Assembly (NCBI RefSeq): GCF_011049865.1
Contig: NZ_DRGY01000138.1
Coordinates: forward strand, 37,025 to 101,024
Length of the DNA stretch: 64,000 nt
Direction: 5' to 3'
Source of the DNA: Marinobacter antarcticus
Lineage (GTDB): Bacteria > Pseudomonadota > Gammaproteobacteria > Pseudomonadales > Oleiphilaceae
Positions 26,740-35,081 of this stretch are shown in pieces. The position numbers and the translations under genes were made by a program. The notes beneath the pieces are model-generated. The model made no database searches, was not told where the DNA came from, and saw only the letters and a program-made list of their open reading frames with translations. Positions within the stretch are counted from its first letter, which is position 1. The number at the start of each line of letters is the position of its first letter.

Positions 26740-27633
26740 ATGTTGCAACATCTTCTTGAAACCGGGCTGCGACAAACCATGAATTGCCTGGTCAAGCCGG
26801 CTCTTCACCCAACCGTCCCAATTGCCGTTCAACGCACGCTTACACGCCAGGCCTACCGGAGCTCCGTGGCGCCCCGTGGCTGTCGCTTCCAGGCCGACAC
26901 ACTGGCGGGCATACCGGTAATCAGAAGCTCTTTTGGCCAGGCCACGCGCGGCGCCGTGCTGTATTTGCACGGCGGTGGTTACATCATCGGCTCTGCGGCT
27001 ACCCACAAAGGGCTTGCCGGGCACCTTGCCAAAGCCTGCGGTTGCATGGTGGTGACGCCGGATTACCGCCTTGCACCGGAGCATCCTTTCCCGGCCGCAC
27101 TGGACGACGCAGAGGCCGCCTGGCGGGCGTTGATTGAGGAAGGATTTGCACCCGGGCACATTGCCATCGCCGGTGATTCGGCCGGCGGTGGATTGGCTAT
27201 TGCGTTGGCCATGCGCTTGCGTGATATGCAACACCCCCTGCCCGCGTCCCTTACGGTTTTTTCGCCCTGGGTAGACCTGACCCAGGAAACGCTTTACTCG
27301 CCTGAATGCGAACCGGTTCTGCAAGCGCGCTGGACAGCAAACGCTGCGAAACTCTACGCTGGCGAGGAATCTCTGCGTAACCCCCTGCTTTCACCGGTTT
27401 TTGGAAATCTTGAAGGCTTGCCTCCCCTGTTGATCCAGGTCGGAAGCCAGGAAATTCTGCTTAACGATGCCGAGCGACTCGCCCGTGCGGCCAGCACAGC
27501 CGGGGTGAACACCCAGCTTGAGGTGTTCAACAGCCTTTGGCACGTTTTTCAGGTACACAGCAGCCAGTTGGACAGAGCCGCCGCCGCAGTGCACACGGCG
27601 GGCGCGCACATCAGAGGGCATCTGGCAGACTGA
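26740..27633 (+). CDS. Alpha/beta hydrolase, hormone-sensitive-lipase (HSL) family
   Basis: 297 residues. The HSL oxyanion motif HGGGYIIGS (77-85), the nucleophile Ser147 in GDSAGGG, an Asp in LLNDAERL and a His in LWHVFQ complete the triad. It should hydrolyse short- to medium-chain carboxyl esters. Its 3' end overlaps the convergent GIY-YIG gene by 23 nt. Confidence 0.88.
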   Translation: MLQHLLETGLRQTMNCLVKPALHPTVPIAVQRTLTRQAYRSSVAPRGCRFQADTLAGIPVIRSSFGQATRGAVLYLHGGGYIIGSAATHKGLAGHLAKACGCMVVTPDYRLAPEHPFPAALDDAEAAWRALIEEGFAPGHIAIAGDSAGGGLAIALAMRLRDMQHPLPASLTVFSPWVDLTQETLYSPECEPVLQARWTANAAKLYAGEESLRNPLLSPVFGNLEGLPPLLIQVGSQEILLNDAERLARAASTAGVNTQLEVFNSLWHVFQVHSSQLDRAAAAVHTAGAHIRGHLAD

Positions 27634-27889
27634 TTTCACCGAGTAAAAGCGCCTCTTTGCGTTGCCTTGGCCACTGTTTGATGTGCCATTCCAACTTTGA
27701 CGCCCGGCTGCGATCTCCCGCCACTGCGCTGAACACCAATTCCAGCGGGCACTTGCCCCTCAGGCTCCGGGCTCCTTTGGGCGCGCCCGCCTGATGTTCG
27801 GCAAAGCGCCGGGAAACATCCGTGCTAATGCCGGTATAGAGCGCACCACCGGCGGTACGAACCATATAGATAAACCAGTCACTGGCCAT
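27611..27889 (-). CDS. Small GIY-YIG domain protein (UPF0213/YhbQ-like)
   Basis: 92 residues, essentially one GIY-YIG nuclease domain: FIYMVRT, then [20 protein letters not shown], and a late Glu in [10 protein letters not shown] that matches the catalytic Glu. Such stand-alone proteins are YhbQ-like and are thought to act on DNA; the biological role is poorly defined. It starts inside the last codons of the DMT transporter gene (11-nt overlap), so it is translationally coupled to it. Confidence 0.85.
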   Translation of the reverse strand: MASDWFIYMVRTAGGALYTGISTDVSRRFAEHQAGAPKGARSLRGKCPLELVFSAVAGDRSRASKLEWHIKQWPRQRKEALLLGEISLPDAL

Positions 27890-28787
27890 CTTTCAGCCCC
27901 TGTTCCCTTACCTTCACCTTTTTCTGTTGTACCCAAAGGCCCACCATGATCAGCACCAGGCCGATGTAAGTCGATGGGAGAATCTGCTCACCCAGAATGA
28001 AGTAAATGAAAACAAGCGACAGAAACGGCGAGATGAAGATGAGATTGCTCACTCTGGAGGTGTTTTCTGCCTTTTTCATGGCGTAAGACCAGAGCACAAA
28101 GGCAATGCCCATCTCAAATGTGCCTACGTAGACAGCTGCGATCAGCGAGCCGGTCACCGGCAAAACCAGGCCTTCGGTCCACCAGCAGATCAGCGCAATT
28201 ACCGGGAGGCCAAACAGAAAGTTCAGGAACAATCCCACTACCGGGTCCCGAGTGTCACGTGTCGCAAGAATCCAGTAAGAGGCCCACACAAGCGTACTGC
28301 CGATTGCCAGGGAAACACCCAGCGGATCGGAGAAATTCAGCGTGGTCACGTTGCCGCGCGTGGCAATAACCACTACCCCCGCGTAGCACACCAGCCCCGC
28401 AAGGACATCGAGCCTGCGCAGACGATGCCCCAAAAAAGGCACCGACAGATACGCAAGAACCAGCGCCCAGGTATAGTTCAACGGCTGGGCCTCTTGGGCA
28501 GGAAGCCGGTCAAAAGCGCCAAATAAGAGAAAGTAATACAGGCAGGGGTTAATCAGGCCCATGCCAAACGACTGCACGTATTGTTTTTTTCTCAGTGAGA
28601 ACACCAGATGCCAGCGCTTTTGCAACACAAGGATGACACCCATAACCAGCACCGATGAGGCGCAGGCAACCAGCAGCATTTGCACAGGCGCCAAATCCGC
28701 AAGCGCCAGCTTGAAGGCCGTCGCAACGGTAGACCACAGCAGAACGGTACCCAGCCCGTACAACATGGCTGTTTTCTGATCCTTCAT
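27879..28787 (-). CDS. DMT-superfamily (EamA) transporter
   Basis: 302 residues with about ten transmembrane helices in two EamA repeats. The second repeat ends [16 protein letters not shown], typical of the family, and the protein has a basic C-terminal tail. It probably exports a metabolite or amino acid; the substrate is not predictable. Its ATG overlaps the stop of the upstream sigma-54 regulator by 1 nt, so it may be under the same transcript. Confidence 0.85.
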   Translation of the reverse strand: MKDQKTAMLYGLGTVLLWSTVATAFKLALADLAPVQMLLVACASSVLVMGVILVLQKRWHLVFSLRKKQYVQSFGMGLINPCLYYFLLFGAFDRLPAQEAQPLNYTWALVLAYLSVPFLGHRLRRLDVLAGLVCYAGVVVIATRGNVTTLNFSDPLGVSLAIGSTLVWASYWILATRDTRDPVVGLFLNFLFGLPVIALICWWTEGLVLPVTGSLIAAVYVGTFEMGIAFVLWSYAMKKAENTSRVSNLIFISPFLSLVFIYFILGEQILPSTYIGLVLIMVGLWVQQKKVKVREQGLKDGQ

Positions 28788-30235
28788 TACAACTCTCCCT
28801 GCGGGTCTGGTAACCGAGTGCTTTGCGGGTTTTGATTGCCTCCAGCATCTACAGCTTCACTGGCCGACTCGTTTGCGGCCAGCCACCGGTACAAGGTGCG
28901 CCGGTTAATGCCCAAAATTTGCGCCGCTCGGCGTTTATTGCTGTTGACCGCCTGCATCACTTTGCGTACGTAATCCTGCTGCAGATTTTCCAGCGTCGGC
29001 CATTCAGAGATGTTGTCACCGAGGGGTTTGGCTTGTGGGTTTACCGCAACGCCCTGGCGCTTGCGAACCCGTTCCGGCAGATGATCTGGCTGAACGGTGT
29101 CGCCCTCGCAGAAGGTAACGGCCCTCTCGATGGCGCTGGCAAGCTCACGAACATTCCCCGGAAACGGATAGTCCATCAACGTGCGGGAGCTTACGTCACT
29201 AAGCTTCAGGAATCCGCGCTGATGCCTCCGCGCCGCCTCTCGTAAAAAATGCATGGCGAGCAGATCAACGTCGTCACCCCGCTCCCGCAGCGCCGGAACC
29301 CGCAGGCTAAGGGTTTCCAGCCGATAGTAGAGATCTTCCCGAAAGCTACCCTCGCGAACGGCTTTGAGCAAATCCATATGGGTGGCGGCAAGAATTCGTA
29401 CGTTCACAGGTTCTTCCTGATCCGATCCAACGGGCTTGACCATGCCTTCTTGCAACACCCGCAGCAGCTTCGCCTGCAAGCCCTGGGGCATCTCCCCGAT
29501 TTCATCCAGTAGCAAAGTGCCTCCGTCGGCTTCGGCGAACAGGCCTTTGCGGGCCTGACGGGCGCCCGTGAACGAACCTGCTTCATGACCAAAGAATTCG
29601 CTCTCCATGAGCTCCCCCGGAATGCCCGCGCAGTTAACCGCCACGAAGGGCCCGGAGCCCCGCTCGCTGGCCCGGTGAATCGCTCTGGCGACCAACTCTT
29701 TCCCGGTGCCGCTTTCGCCACAAATCAATACCGCAGCTTCACTGCGGGCAATCTGGCGAATGTCAGACCGAAGCCGAACCATGCTCTCATGTTCACCAAT
29801 CAGACCAAGAGATTCATCCGCGCCCTTGTGCGCGAGATACTGCTGCAGTTGGCGGCTGAGATCGGCTTGGGTCAGCAATCGGCGTATTTTCAGGCGTAGA
29901 TGATCGGTAGACAGCGGCTTGGTCAGAAAATCATCCGCGCCAGCTTTCAATGCCTCGACGGCCTGATCGACGGTTCCAAACGCGGTAATAACAATAAAAG
30001 GCAGGCTGTGTCCGTCAGCCTGAGCCGCTTTGAGAAGCTCAAGCCCGTCCCCGTCCGGCAAGCGGAGATCTGAAACAACCAGATCTGGCGTTTGTTCGAC
30101 AAGCAGTCGACAGCCTTCGCTTACCGTAGCTGCGCAGGTTACCCGATAACCCTCCAGCTCAAGTTCTTCACTTAACAACTGGCTCAAACTGGCGTCGTCC
30201 TCCAGCAGCAGGATCGTGGCTTTGAATTCGTTCAT
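28787..30235 (-). CDS. NtrC-family sigma-54-dependent response regulator
   Basis: 482 residues from the ATG complementary to 30233-30235, which overlaps the upstream kinase remnant's stop (ATGA). Receiver domain 5-120 with acidic pair Glu12-Asp13-Asp14, phospho-acceptor Asp56 and Lys106. AAA+ domain about 145-385 with Walker A GESGTGKE (173-180) and Walker B LLLDE. The sigma-54 contact loop is GSFTGA (220-225) rather than GAFTGA. The C-terminal Fis-type helix-turn-helix is NKRRAAQILGINRRTLYRWL. Likely target: the divergent DUF4168 gene with its sigma-54 promoter. The regulator looks intact although its partner kinase is broken. Confidence 0.92.
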   Translation of the reverse strand: MNEFKATILLLEDDASLSQLLSEELELEGYRVTCAATVSEGCRLLVEQTPDLVVSDLRLPDGDGLELLKAAQADGHSLPFIVITAFGTVDQAVEALKAGADDFLTKPLSTDHLRLKIRRLLTQADLSRQLQQYLAHKGADESLGLIGEHESMVRLRSDIRQIARSEAAVLICGESGTGKELVARAIHRASERGSGPFVAVNCAGIPGELMESEFFGHEAGSFTGARQARKGLFAEADGGTLLLDEIGEMPQGLQAKLLRVLQEGMVKPVGSDQEEPVNVRILAATHMDLLKAVREGSFREDLYYRLETLSLRVPALRERGDDVDLLAMHFLREAARRHQRGFLKLSDVSSRTLMDYPFPGNVRELASAIERAVTFCEGDTVQPDHLPERVRKRQGVAVNPQAKPLGDNISEWPTLENLQQDYVRKVMQAVNSNKRRAAQILGINRRTLYRWLAANESASEAVDAGGNQNPQSTRLPDPQGEL

Positions 30236-31177
30236 GCTGAGGTCTCCACTGGCCAGAACAGGCTCATTTTGCACCCACCCGATTCGTTGGTTCCGATTTC
30301 AATCCGGCCGCCGTGCTCTTTGAGTACGCTGCTGACCACCGCCAGCCCCAGCCCTGTGCCCTCCCCGGCGGGGCGGGTACTGTAAAAGGGCTCAAGCACA
30401 GCTTCCCGGTGTTCTGGCACTATGCCTGGGCCATCGTCATCTACCCGTACTTCCCATTCCGTCGCGTCACGATGCAGCGACAAAATCACCTCCGAGACAG
30501 CCGCCTGGCAGGCGTTGCGAACCACGTTCAGGCAGGCCATCCATAATACTGAGCAGCCGGCTAACGTGGCGGCCCACGGTGCCGTAGTGACCAAGCACCA
30601 CCACGAGAATGATTGTGATCGCCAGCGCCGACCAGATAGACACGGCCCACATACGGCTCGATGCGAGCAACTCATGGAAATCACTGCGTTTGCGGGTTAT
30701 CTGCAACAGGCCGTGAATCCGGCCATCATCGGCCACCAGGGGCGTAAAGTGCGAGAATACGGATTGCCCGTCCACCCATCGAAAAGCACCCCCAAGTTCG
30801 CCGCTGTTGATGACCTGTTCGGCGCTGGCACTATTACCCACATCGGTATCCGCGAGACCCAGGCTGGCTATACGGGTTCCGTTCTTGTCAAACACCGATG
30901 CGCCGGACACCCGGCCAATCCGGAAAATCGATTTCAGGGAATCCCCCATCACCAGCCCGTCGTTTTCCTGCATTGCCCGCGACAGTGGCCCACTGGCAGC
31001 GCGCGCTACCAGTTCCAGATCTTCTTGCAAGCGATCATTCAAAGCCCTTTCTACTGCCCCAAACCCCAGATAAATGGCCAGCCCGCTCATAACCAGCAAA
31101 GGCACAACAATGCTCAATACGAGGGATAACTGTATCGACCCGATTAACCGCCCGGCATTTCTGAAAGAAGGCTTCAT
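30232..31177 (-). pseudogene. Sensor histidine kinase remnant, phospho-accepting domain deleted and frame broken
   Basis: The gene starts at the ATG complementary to 31175-31177 (GGAGAC upstream). It encodes a first membrane helix (SLVLSIVVPLLVMSG), a periplasmic sensor region of about 140 residues, and a second helix (WSALAITIILVVVLG). At about 30530-30545 the frame then jumps. The end of the linker (RHVSRLLSIMDG) in one frame meets NVVRNACQAA in another, which is the N-box of the ATPase domain, followed by DDDGPGI, STRPAGEGTGLGLAVV and a normal C-terminus at 30232. No H-box/HisKA domain can fit between. I infer a deletion of roughly the whole dimerisation domain plus a frameshift. Paired with the NtrC-type regulator downstream. 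Confidence 0.88.
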
Positions 31178-31198
31178 TTTGTCTCCATCGACATAATT

Positions 31199-31237
31199 GC
31201 CACAACCTTTTGCCACATGTGGCATTTCGCCACAACC
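31199..31237. promoter_or_regulatory. Candidate upstream activator site for the NtrC-type regulator
   Basis: A perfect 14-bp palindrome TGCCACATGTGGCA (31211-31224) is flanked by two identical copies of GCCACAACC (31199-31207 and 31229-31237) with a 30-bp period. Its centre is about 120 bp before the predicted sigma-54 start of the DUF4168 gene, a normal distance for an NtrC-family enhancer. It also lies just upstream of the kinase-remnant start, so autoregulation is possible. Binding is inferred. Confidence 0.6.
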
Positions 31238-31311
31238 TCCATTACTTCAGATTAACGATTAATATTGTCCAAATTATTGATTGTTATAGATAAATATATA
31301 ATTCAAACAAG

Positions 31312-31326
31312 TGGCACGGCGCTTGA
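31312..31326 (+). promoter_or_regulatory. Sigma-54 (-24/-12) promoter of the DUF4168 gene
   Basis: TGGCACG, four bases, then TTGA (31323-31326). This matches the TGGCACG-N4-TTGC consensus at every fixed base except the last C, with correct spacing. A start near 31337 would leave a leader of about 30 nt with the ribosome site AGGAG at 31354. An AT-rich stretch (31255-31310) between it and the upstream palindrome would suit IHF-type bending. Confidence 0.68.
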
Positions 31327-31367
31327 CTAGTATCTGGTGATCGCAAATAACACAGGAGAAGTTGATT

Positions 31368-31772
31368 ATGAATATGAATAAACTACTCGTATCCGTTACT
31401 GCATCCATTGCCCTGCTTGCGACTGCACCCGCCATGGCAGAGCAGAACCAGCAAAGCCCGGCATCCACCGGGGATTCAGGCAGCTACTCAAATCCGGCTG
31501 CGGCAGGTACTCAAAAAACCAACTACACCGATGCTGAACTGAAAAAATTCATCGAGGCGCAAGGGGGCATTACCGGTGTACGGGAAGAGTACATCGAGAA
31601 AATTGAGAGCGCAGATTCCCAGGAAAAAGCCCAGAAACTGCAGATGAAAGCCAACGATGAGATGGTCTCCGTCATCGAAGACTCAGGCATGGATATCCCA
31701 ACGTATAACGCCATTGCCACCGCGTACAGCAGCGAGCCGAAGGTACGTAATCGCATTGAAGCCTTGATGTAA
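31368..31772 (+). CDS. Secreted DUF4168 family protein
   Basis: 134 residues from the ATG at 31368; AGGAG at 31354-31358 supports it, and a TTG two codons earlier is unlikely. A cleavable signal peptide ends at PAMA-E. After a Ser/Gly/Gln-rich spacer comes a helical DUF4168 region (about 55-134) with an amphipathic pattern, ending RNRIEALM. No catalytic motif. The domain is widespread in marine proteobacteria and cyanobacteria; its function is unknown. Expression appears to depend on sigma-54 and the adjacent NtrC-type activator. Confidence 0.85.
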   Translation: MNMNKLLVSVTASIALLATAPAMAEQNQQSPASTGDSGSYSNPAAAGTQKTNYTDAELKKFIEAQGGITGVREEYIEKIESADSQEKAQKLQMKANDEMVSVIEDSGMDIPTYNAIATAYSSEPKVRNRIEALM

Positions 31773-31805
31773 GCACTGGCTGAGCCAGACGCGTTTCACG
31801 TCAGG

Positions 31806-31828
31806 AAAGCCCCGCACGGGGCTTTTTT
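31806..31828. terminator. Rho-independent terminator after the DUF4168 gene
   Basis: AAAGCCCC (31806-31813), loop GCAC, GGGGCTTT (31818-31825) and a T-run to 31828. It also lies between convergent genes and could work for the MscS gene on the other strand. Confidence 0.92.
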
Positions 31829-31873
31829 CGTTCGACAGTCAAGTTTCGTTCGATCGTCAACCGCGCTCGTGGA

Positions 31874-32677
31874 TCAATCAACCGCAACCGGCACTGACAC
31901 AAACTTTACGCCCTGGCGTGCCAGCTCCGCTGAGCCGCGCGCTGTGAGTTCGGAAATAAACTGAAACTGTTCCCTGGGATTAAACGGGTAAGCCTTGAGC
32001 CGGTAATGCATTCCCCAGGGTTTGTTGAAAACGATCACCGATACCGGGTGCCAGGTTTTTGTACGGGGGCTCGTGAAGGCTATATCACGGAGTAGGTCCC
32101 TCACCTTGCCGACATCATGATTTGCCTCCAGATGGAAATCTGCCACACACATGAGGTTATCGGTGCCGTCATTGCCGTTGGCAATCAGGGAGTTCCACAA
32201 TTTATTGTGGGGGATGATCACCACCGTGTCGTCGGGCGTGACAATCTCGGCAGCACGGGTATTGATGGCTCGCACTTCACCGTACTGTCCATCCACTTCA
32301 ATCCAGTCGCCTGGCCGGTAGGGCATCTCGTAAAGCGTAACGATCCCGGCAATCAGACTGTTGGCGTAATCTTTGAAAGCAAAACCAAGTGCCAGCGCCA
32401 GAGCGCCAAAAATGGCCACCATATTCTGGAATGACGGTTCCACCAGAATCGGAACGACGATCATCACAGTGGCCAGAATGATCACGAGGCGAAGTAGGGG
32501 TACAGAAGCCAGCAGGTACAAACGTGGCCTACCGCCCAGCTTGTGCGCAATGCGGGGAAGCACCTTCTGAATGGCTACCGTCACCAACGAAGCGATCACA
32601 ATAACGAGCAATGCCTTCAACATCGCCTGCCCGGTTATAGAGGCAAAGGCATCCTTGATTCCAAGATCATCTATCAT
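31874..32677 (-). CDS. Small-conductance mechanosensitive channel (MscS family)
   Basis: 267 residues with three N-terminal transmembrane segments. The pore-lining helix ALALALGFAFKDYANSLIAGIVTLYE is followed by the typical beta domain (YRPGDWIEVDGQYGEV, IIPHNKLWNS). It opens under membrane tension to release solutes in hypo-osmotic shock. Its start lies 8 nt downstream of the stop of the unknown 436-residue gene, so the two form an operon. Confidence 0.92.
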   Translation of the reverse strand: MIDDLGIKDAFASITGQAMLKALLVIVIASLVTVAIQKVLPRIAHKLGGRPRLYLLASVPLLRLVIILATVMIVVPILVEPSFQNMVAIFGALALALGFAFKDYANSLIAGIVTLYEMPYRPGDWIEVDGQYGEVRAINTRAAEIVTPDDTVVIIPHNKLWNSLIANGNDGTDNLMCVADFHLEANHDVGKVRDLLRDIAFTSPRTKTWHPVSVIVFNKPWGMHYRLKAYPFNPREQFQFISELTARGSAELARQGVKFVSVPVAVD

Positions 32678-32685
32678 AATGGCTC

Positions 32686-33996
32686 CTAGAATTGATCAAC
32701 CGGGAATCCCCAGCTTTGCAAGTGGCGCCTGGCAGTAGGGTAACCGATGGCTGTTACTCGCCAGCATTGGCATGCCTGATCGAACGCCACCAGTTCAGCG
32801 CGCTTCAAGCGGGACAACACCATGCTCAGTTCGTGGGCAGACACACCGGTAACCGATTCCAGCGAAGGCGCATCAAGACCGTTATGCAACAGCAGCCCGT
32901 GCAGCACAAAGCCGGTGACGCTTTCCTTGCTCTGAGGCATTAATGGCAGGCTGAGCCGATTCAAAGGTACCACCCAACAGTCTGCATTCAGGTTCTGCGC
33001 TTGTGACTTTTGATCTGCATCGTCCAGCCTGGCGTCCTCATCCGGGCGGGCCCGCAACGATCTCTGCCAGATGGCCAAAGCCACGCCTGGATTGCCACGA
33101 GAGGTTGCAGACAGGTCTCGCAAAAACGTACTGTATTTGCGTTTGTTGCTCTCTTTATGTTCGTTACTGTCTTTACCTGACGGAACCTCTTCAGGTTCGA
33201 CGAGCGGCAGCACATACAGGCCATTATCGGTCATCTTCGCGGTGATGGATGATTTGCTGCCGCCGGCCGCCAAGTGCGAAAACCAGACCCCTAGCCGCTC
33301 GGAGTTCATTGGCGCCGTCGTCCAGGGTGACATATGCGCATTCTCGATATAATGTCCCCAATATTGCCAGCACCAACTTGAGCTTCCCACAATACCGGCA
33401 CCTGCGTCGCCATTCGCGATGCGGCGGAACAACTCCTTGACCAAAGCCAAACCGGAAAGGCACCGAAGCCAGAAATCTGCAAGTTCCGGGATCACCCAGG
33501 GGCGTGATAAATCCTGATTGTCCCACCATTCACGGGCGGCCTGATCATCAAGCAACAACGTGTCTGGCGGTGAAATTACCCGCAACGCATCAACACTGTT
33601 TTCGCGGTTGTCAGACCGGAAAGGTTCTGAAAAGTGGGCAAGGGCCTGCTGCAAACCGGAAAACGGCGGTGCCACAAGGCAAATAACCTCCCGGCTGAGC
33701 GAACCCTCCGAACGCGCGCATTCAAGGGCACACGCAATAGCCAGAGCCTGATGTGAGTAATCAGGTTCTGGCGCCAGCCGTCTTTGCTGTGCGGTGGATA
33801 ACTCCGGCAGTTGATCCATGTTTTCAAAGGATTCTTCTGCCTGGGACACGCCCGCTTGCAACTGCATCAGAGCGTGGCGTATCGCATCCTTGAGTGAACG
33901 CCGCACCGATGTCTCCGGCAGCGTCCACTGATCAGCGGGCATAAGCCCTCCAGGAAGACAGGGGTCAATCGTGTTCTCGTTGGCGTTATCCTTCAA
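32686..33996 (-). CDS. Unknown protein, degenerate ATPase-like with C-terminal winged-helix region
   Basis: 436 residues, no signal peptide or membrane helix. I do not recognise a named family. The middle part contains RGNPGVALAIWQRSL, resembling the lid of AAA/STAND ATPases. The C-terminal 80 residues (LLLHNGLDAPSLESVTGVSAHELSMVLSRLKRAELV) look like a winged-helix domain. No Walker A P-loop is visible, so an ATPase ancestor that lost nucleotide binding is one reading. Located 8 nt upstream of the MscS gene; a role linked to that channel is only a positional guess. Confidence 0.6.
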   Translation of the reverse strand: MKDNANENTIDPCLPGGLMPADQWTLPETSVRRSLKDAIRHALMQLQAGVSQAEESFENMDQLPELSTAQQRRLAPEPDYSHQALAIACALECARSEGSLSREVICLVAPPFSGLQQALAHFSEPFRSDNRENSVDALRVISPPDTLLLDDQAAREWWDNQDLSRPWVIPELADFWLRCLSGLALVKELFRRIANGDAGAGIVGSSSWCWQYWGHYIENAHMSPWTTAPMNSERLGVWFSHLAAGGSKSSITAKMTDNGLYVLPLVEPEEVPSGKDSNEHKESNKRKYSTFLRDLSATSRGNPGVALAIWQRSLRARPDEDARLDDADQKSQAQNLNADCWVVPLNRLSLPLMPQSKESVTGFVLHGLLLHNGLDAPSLESVTGVSAHELSMVLSRLKRAELVAFDQACQCWRVTAIGYPTARRHLQSWGFPVDQF

Positions 33997-34029
33997 AAAA
34001 ACTCCTGCATGCCAAAACGGTGAGCCGGT

Positions 34030-34869
34030 TTATTCAGGTATCAGCCAGTTGTGTTCGTGTGAAAAACCCAGCGCCTGATCTCCGGCAATATCGTCAATCA
34101 TGGCAGAAAAACGGTCATCAAACCCCCACGGCGGATTAACAACCAACAACCCCGAACCCGTCATGCCCCGCTCCGGAGGCGTTTTCAGATGAATTTCACT
34201 GCACCACACTTTACGCAACGGGCTCTCTTTTACAGCCTGTTTCAGCGCAGCATGCAAGCCGGTGGTAAGAATCGGAAACCAGACAAGATAAACCCCATGG
34301 CGGCACTTCTGCCAGGCTTTGAGCAGCGTCTTCGCAACATCAGCGTACTCGGATTTGACCTCATAAGAGGGATCGATCAGCACCATCAATCTGGGATGCA
34401 CGGGGGGCAGTTGTTTCAACAATCCCTTCAGGCCATCTTCGTGCAGCACCCGCACTCTGCGACCTGTTGCCCAGTTGGCAAGCTGGCCACTTTCAGAGGG
34501 ATGCAGCTCAAACGCCGTTAACGAATCGCCCCGGCGCAGAGATCGGCGAAACCAGGCCGGAGAGCCCGGATAAACACCCAACCGTTCCTTATCGACATTG
34601 AAACTCGACAACCCTTGCGTAATCGGTTGCCAGTCTTCCGAACGTAAACCACTCCGACAAGCCCAGAGCTTTTGCACTCCTGCATCTGCTTCTGCCGTTT
34701 TCCGGGCCCGTTCGCTGTCAAGATCGTAGATCGCACTGCCCGCGTGCGTGTCAAAGCAGGCGATAGCCGAGGCTTTCGCCTGCATCATGGACAAAACCAG
34801 CGTTAATGCTCCGTGCTTCTGAATATCCGCGAAATTGCCAGCGTGGAAGGCGTGAAGATAACTCAGCAT
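34030..34869 (-). CDS. rlmJ: 23S rRNA (adenine(2030)-N6)-methyltransferase
   Basis: 279 residues from the ATG complementary to 34867-34869, starting MLSYLHAFHAGN, which matches the known RlmJ N-terminus and its usual length of about 280. The frame remains open upstream through a repetitive segment that is not part of the protein. It methylates A2030 of 23S rRNA with S-adenosylmethionine. Conserved segments: HAGNFADIQKH, DTHAGSAIYDL, LIDPSYE, and the catalytic-type NPPW motif near the end. Confidence 0.95.
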   Translation of the reverse strand: MLSYLHAFHAGNFADIQKHGALTLVLSMMQAKASAIACFDTHAGSAIYDLDSERARKTAEADAGVQKLWACRSGLRSEDWQPITQGLSSFNVDKERLGVYPGSPAWFRRSLRRGDSLTAFELHPSESGQLANWATGRRVRVLHEDGLKGLLKQLPPVHPRLMVLIDPSYEVKSEYADVAKTLLKAWQKCRHGVYLVWFPILTTGLHAALKQAVKESPLRKVWCSEIHLKTPPERGMTGSGLLVVNPPWGFDDRFSAMIDDIAGDQALGFSHEHNWLIPE

Positions 34870-34924
34870 AAATAAGCTCCTGTAAACAGTGGCTATTAGG
34901 CCCGAGCGCACGCCGTTCGTGCAA

Positions 34925-34966
34925 GGCCCTCCAAGGCTGGGGCCTCCTAAGCTGGGCCCTCCAAGG
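34925..34966. repeat. Imperfect tandem repeat between rlmJ and the imelysin operon
   Basis: Three successive units: GGCCCTCCAAGGCTGG (34925-34940), GGCCTCCTAAGCTG (34941-34954) and GGCCCTCCAAGG (34955-34966). They lie in the 212-bp region between two divergent genes. On the complement they read as Gly-Pro-Ser-Leu repeats in an open frame ahead of rlmJ, which I do not think is translated. Confidence 0.6.
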
Positions 34967-35032
34967 AAAGCCCCCGCACTCAAGGCAAACCCACCCTTGC
35001 GCTGTTGTGCCTATGGCAACATAGTTGTGAAC

Positions 35033-35051
35033 GATAATGCATCCGATTACC
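35033..35051. promoter_or_regulatory. Possible Fur box upstream of the imelysin operon
   Basis: GATAATGCATCCGATTACC matches the 19-bp Fur consensus at 12 positions, with an intact GATAATG half. It lies 30 bp before the imelysin start, where bound Fur would block transcription. Imelysin iron-uptake clusters are commonly iron-repressed. The score is modest. Confidence 0.35.
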
Positions 35052-35081
35052 ATAACGGTTCCTCGACCCTCGGAGTTCTCA

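Noticed and set aside
31323..31351. Sigma-70 promoter TTGACT with AATAAC for the DUF4168 gene
   Set aside because: The start would fall on the ribosome binding site; the overlapping sigma-54 element gives a sensible leader and has a matching regulator next door.
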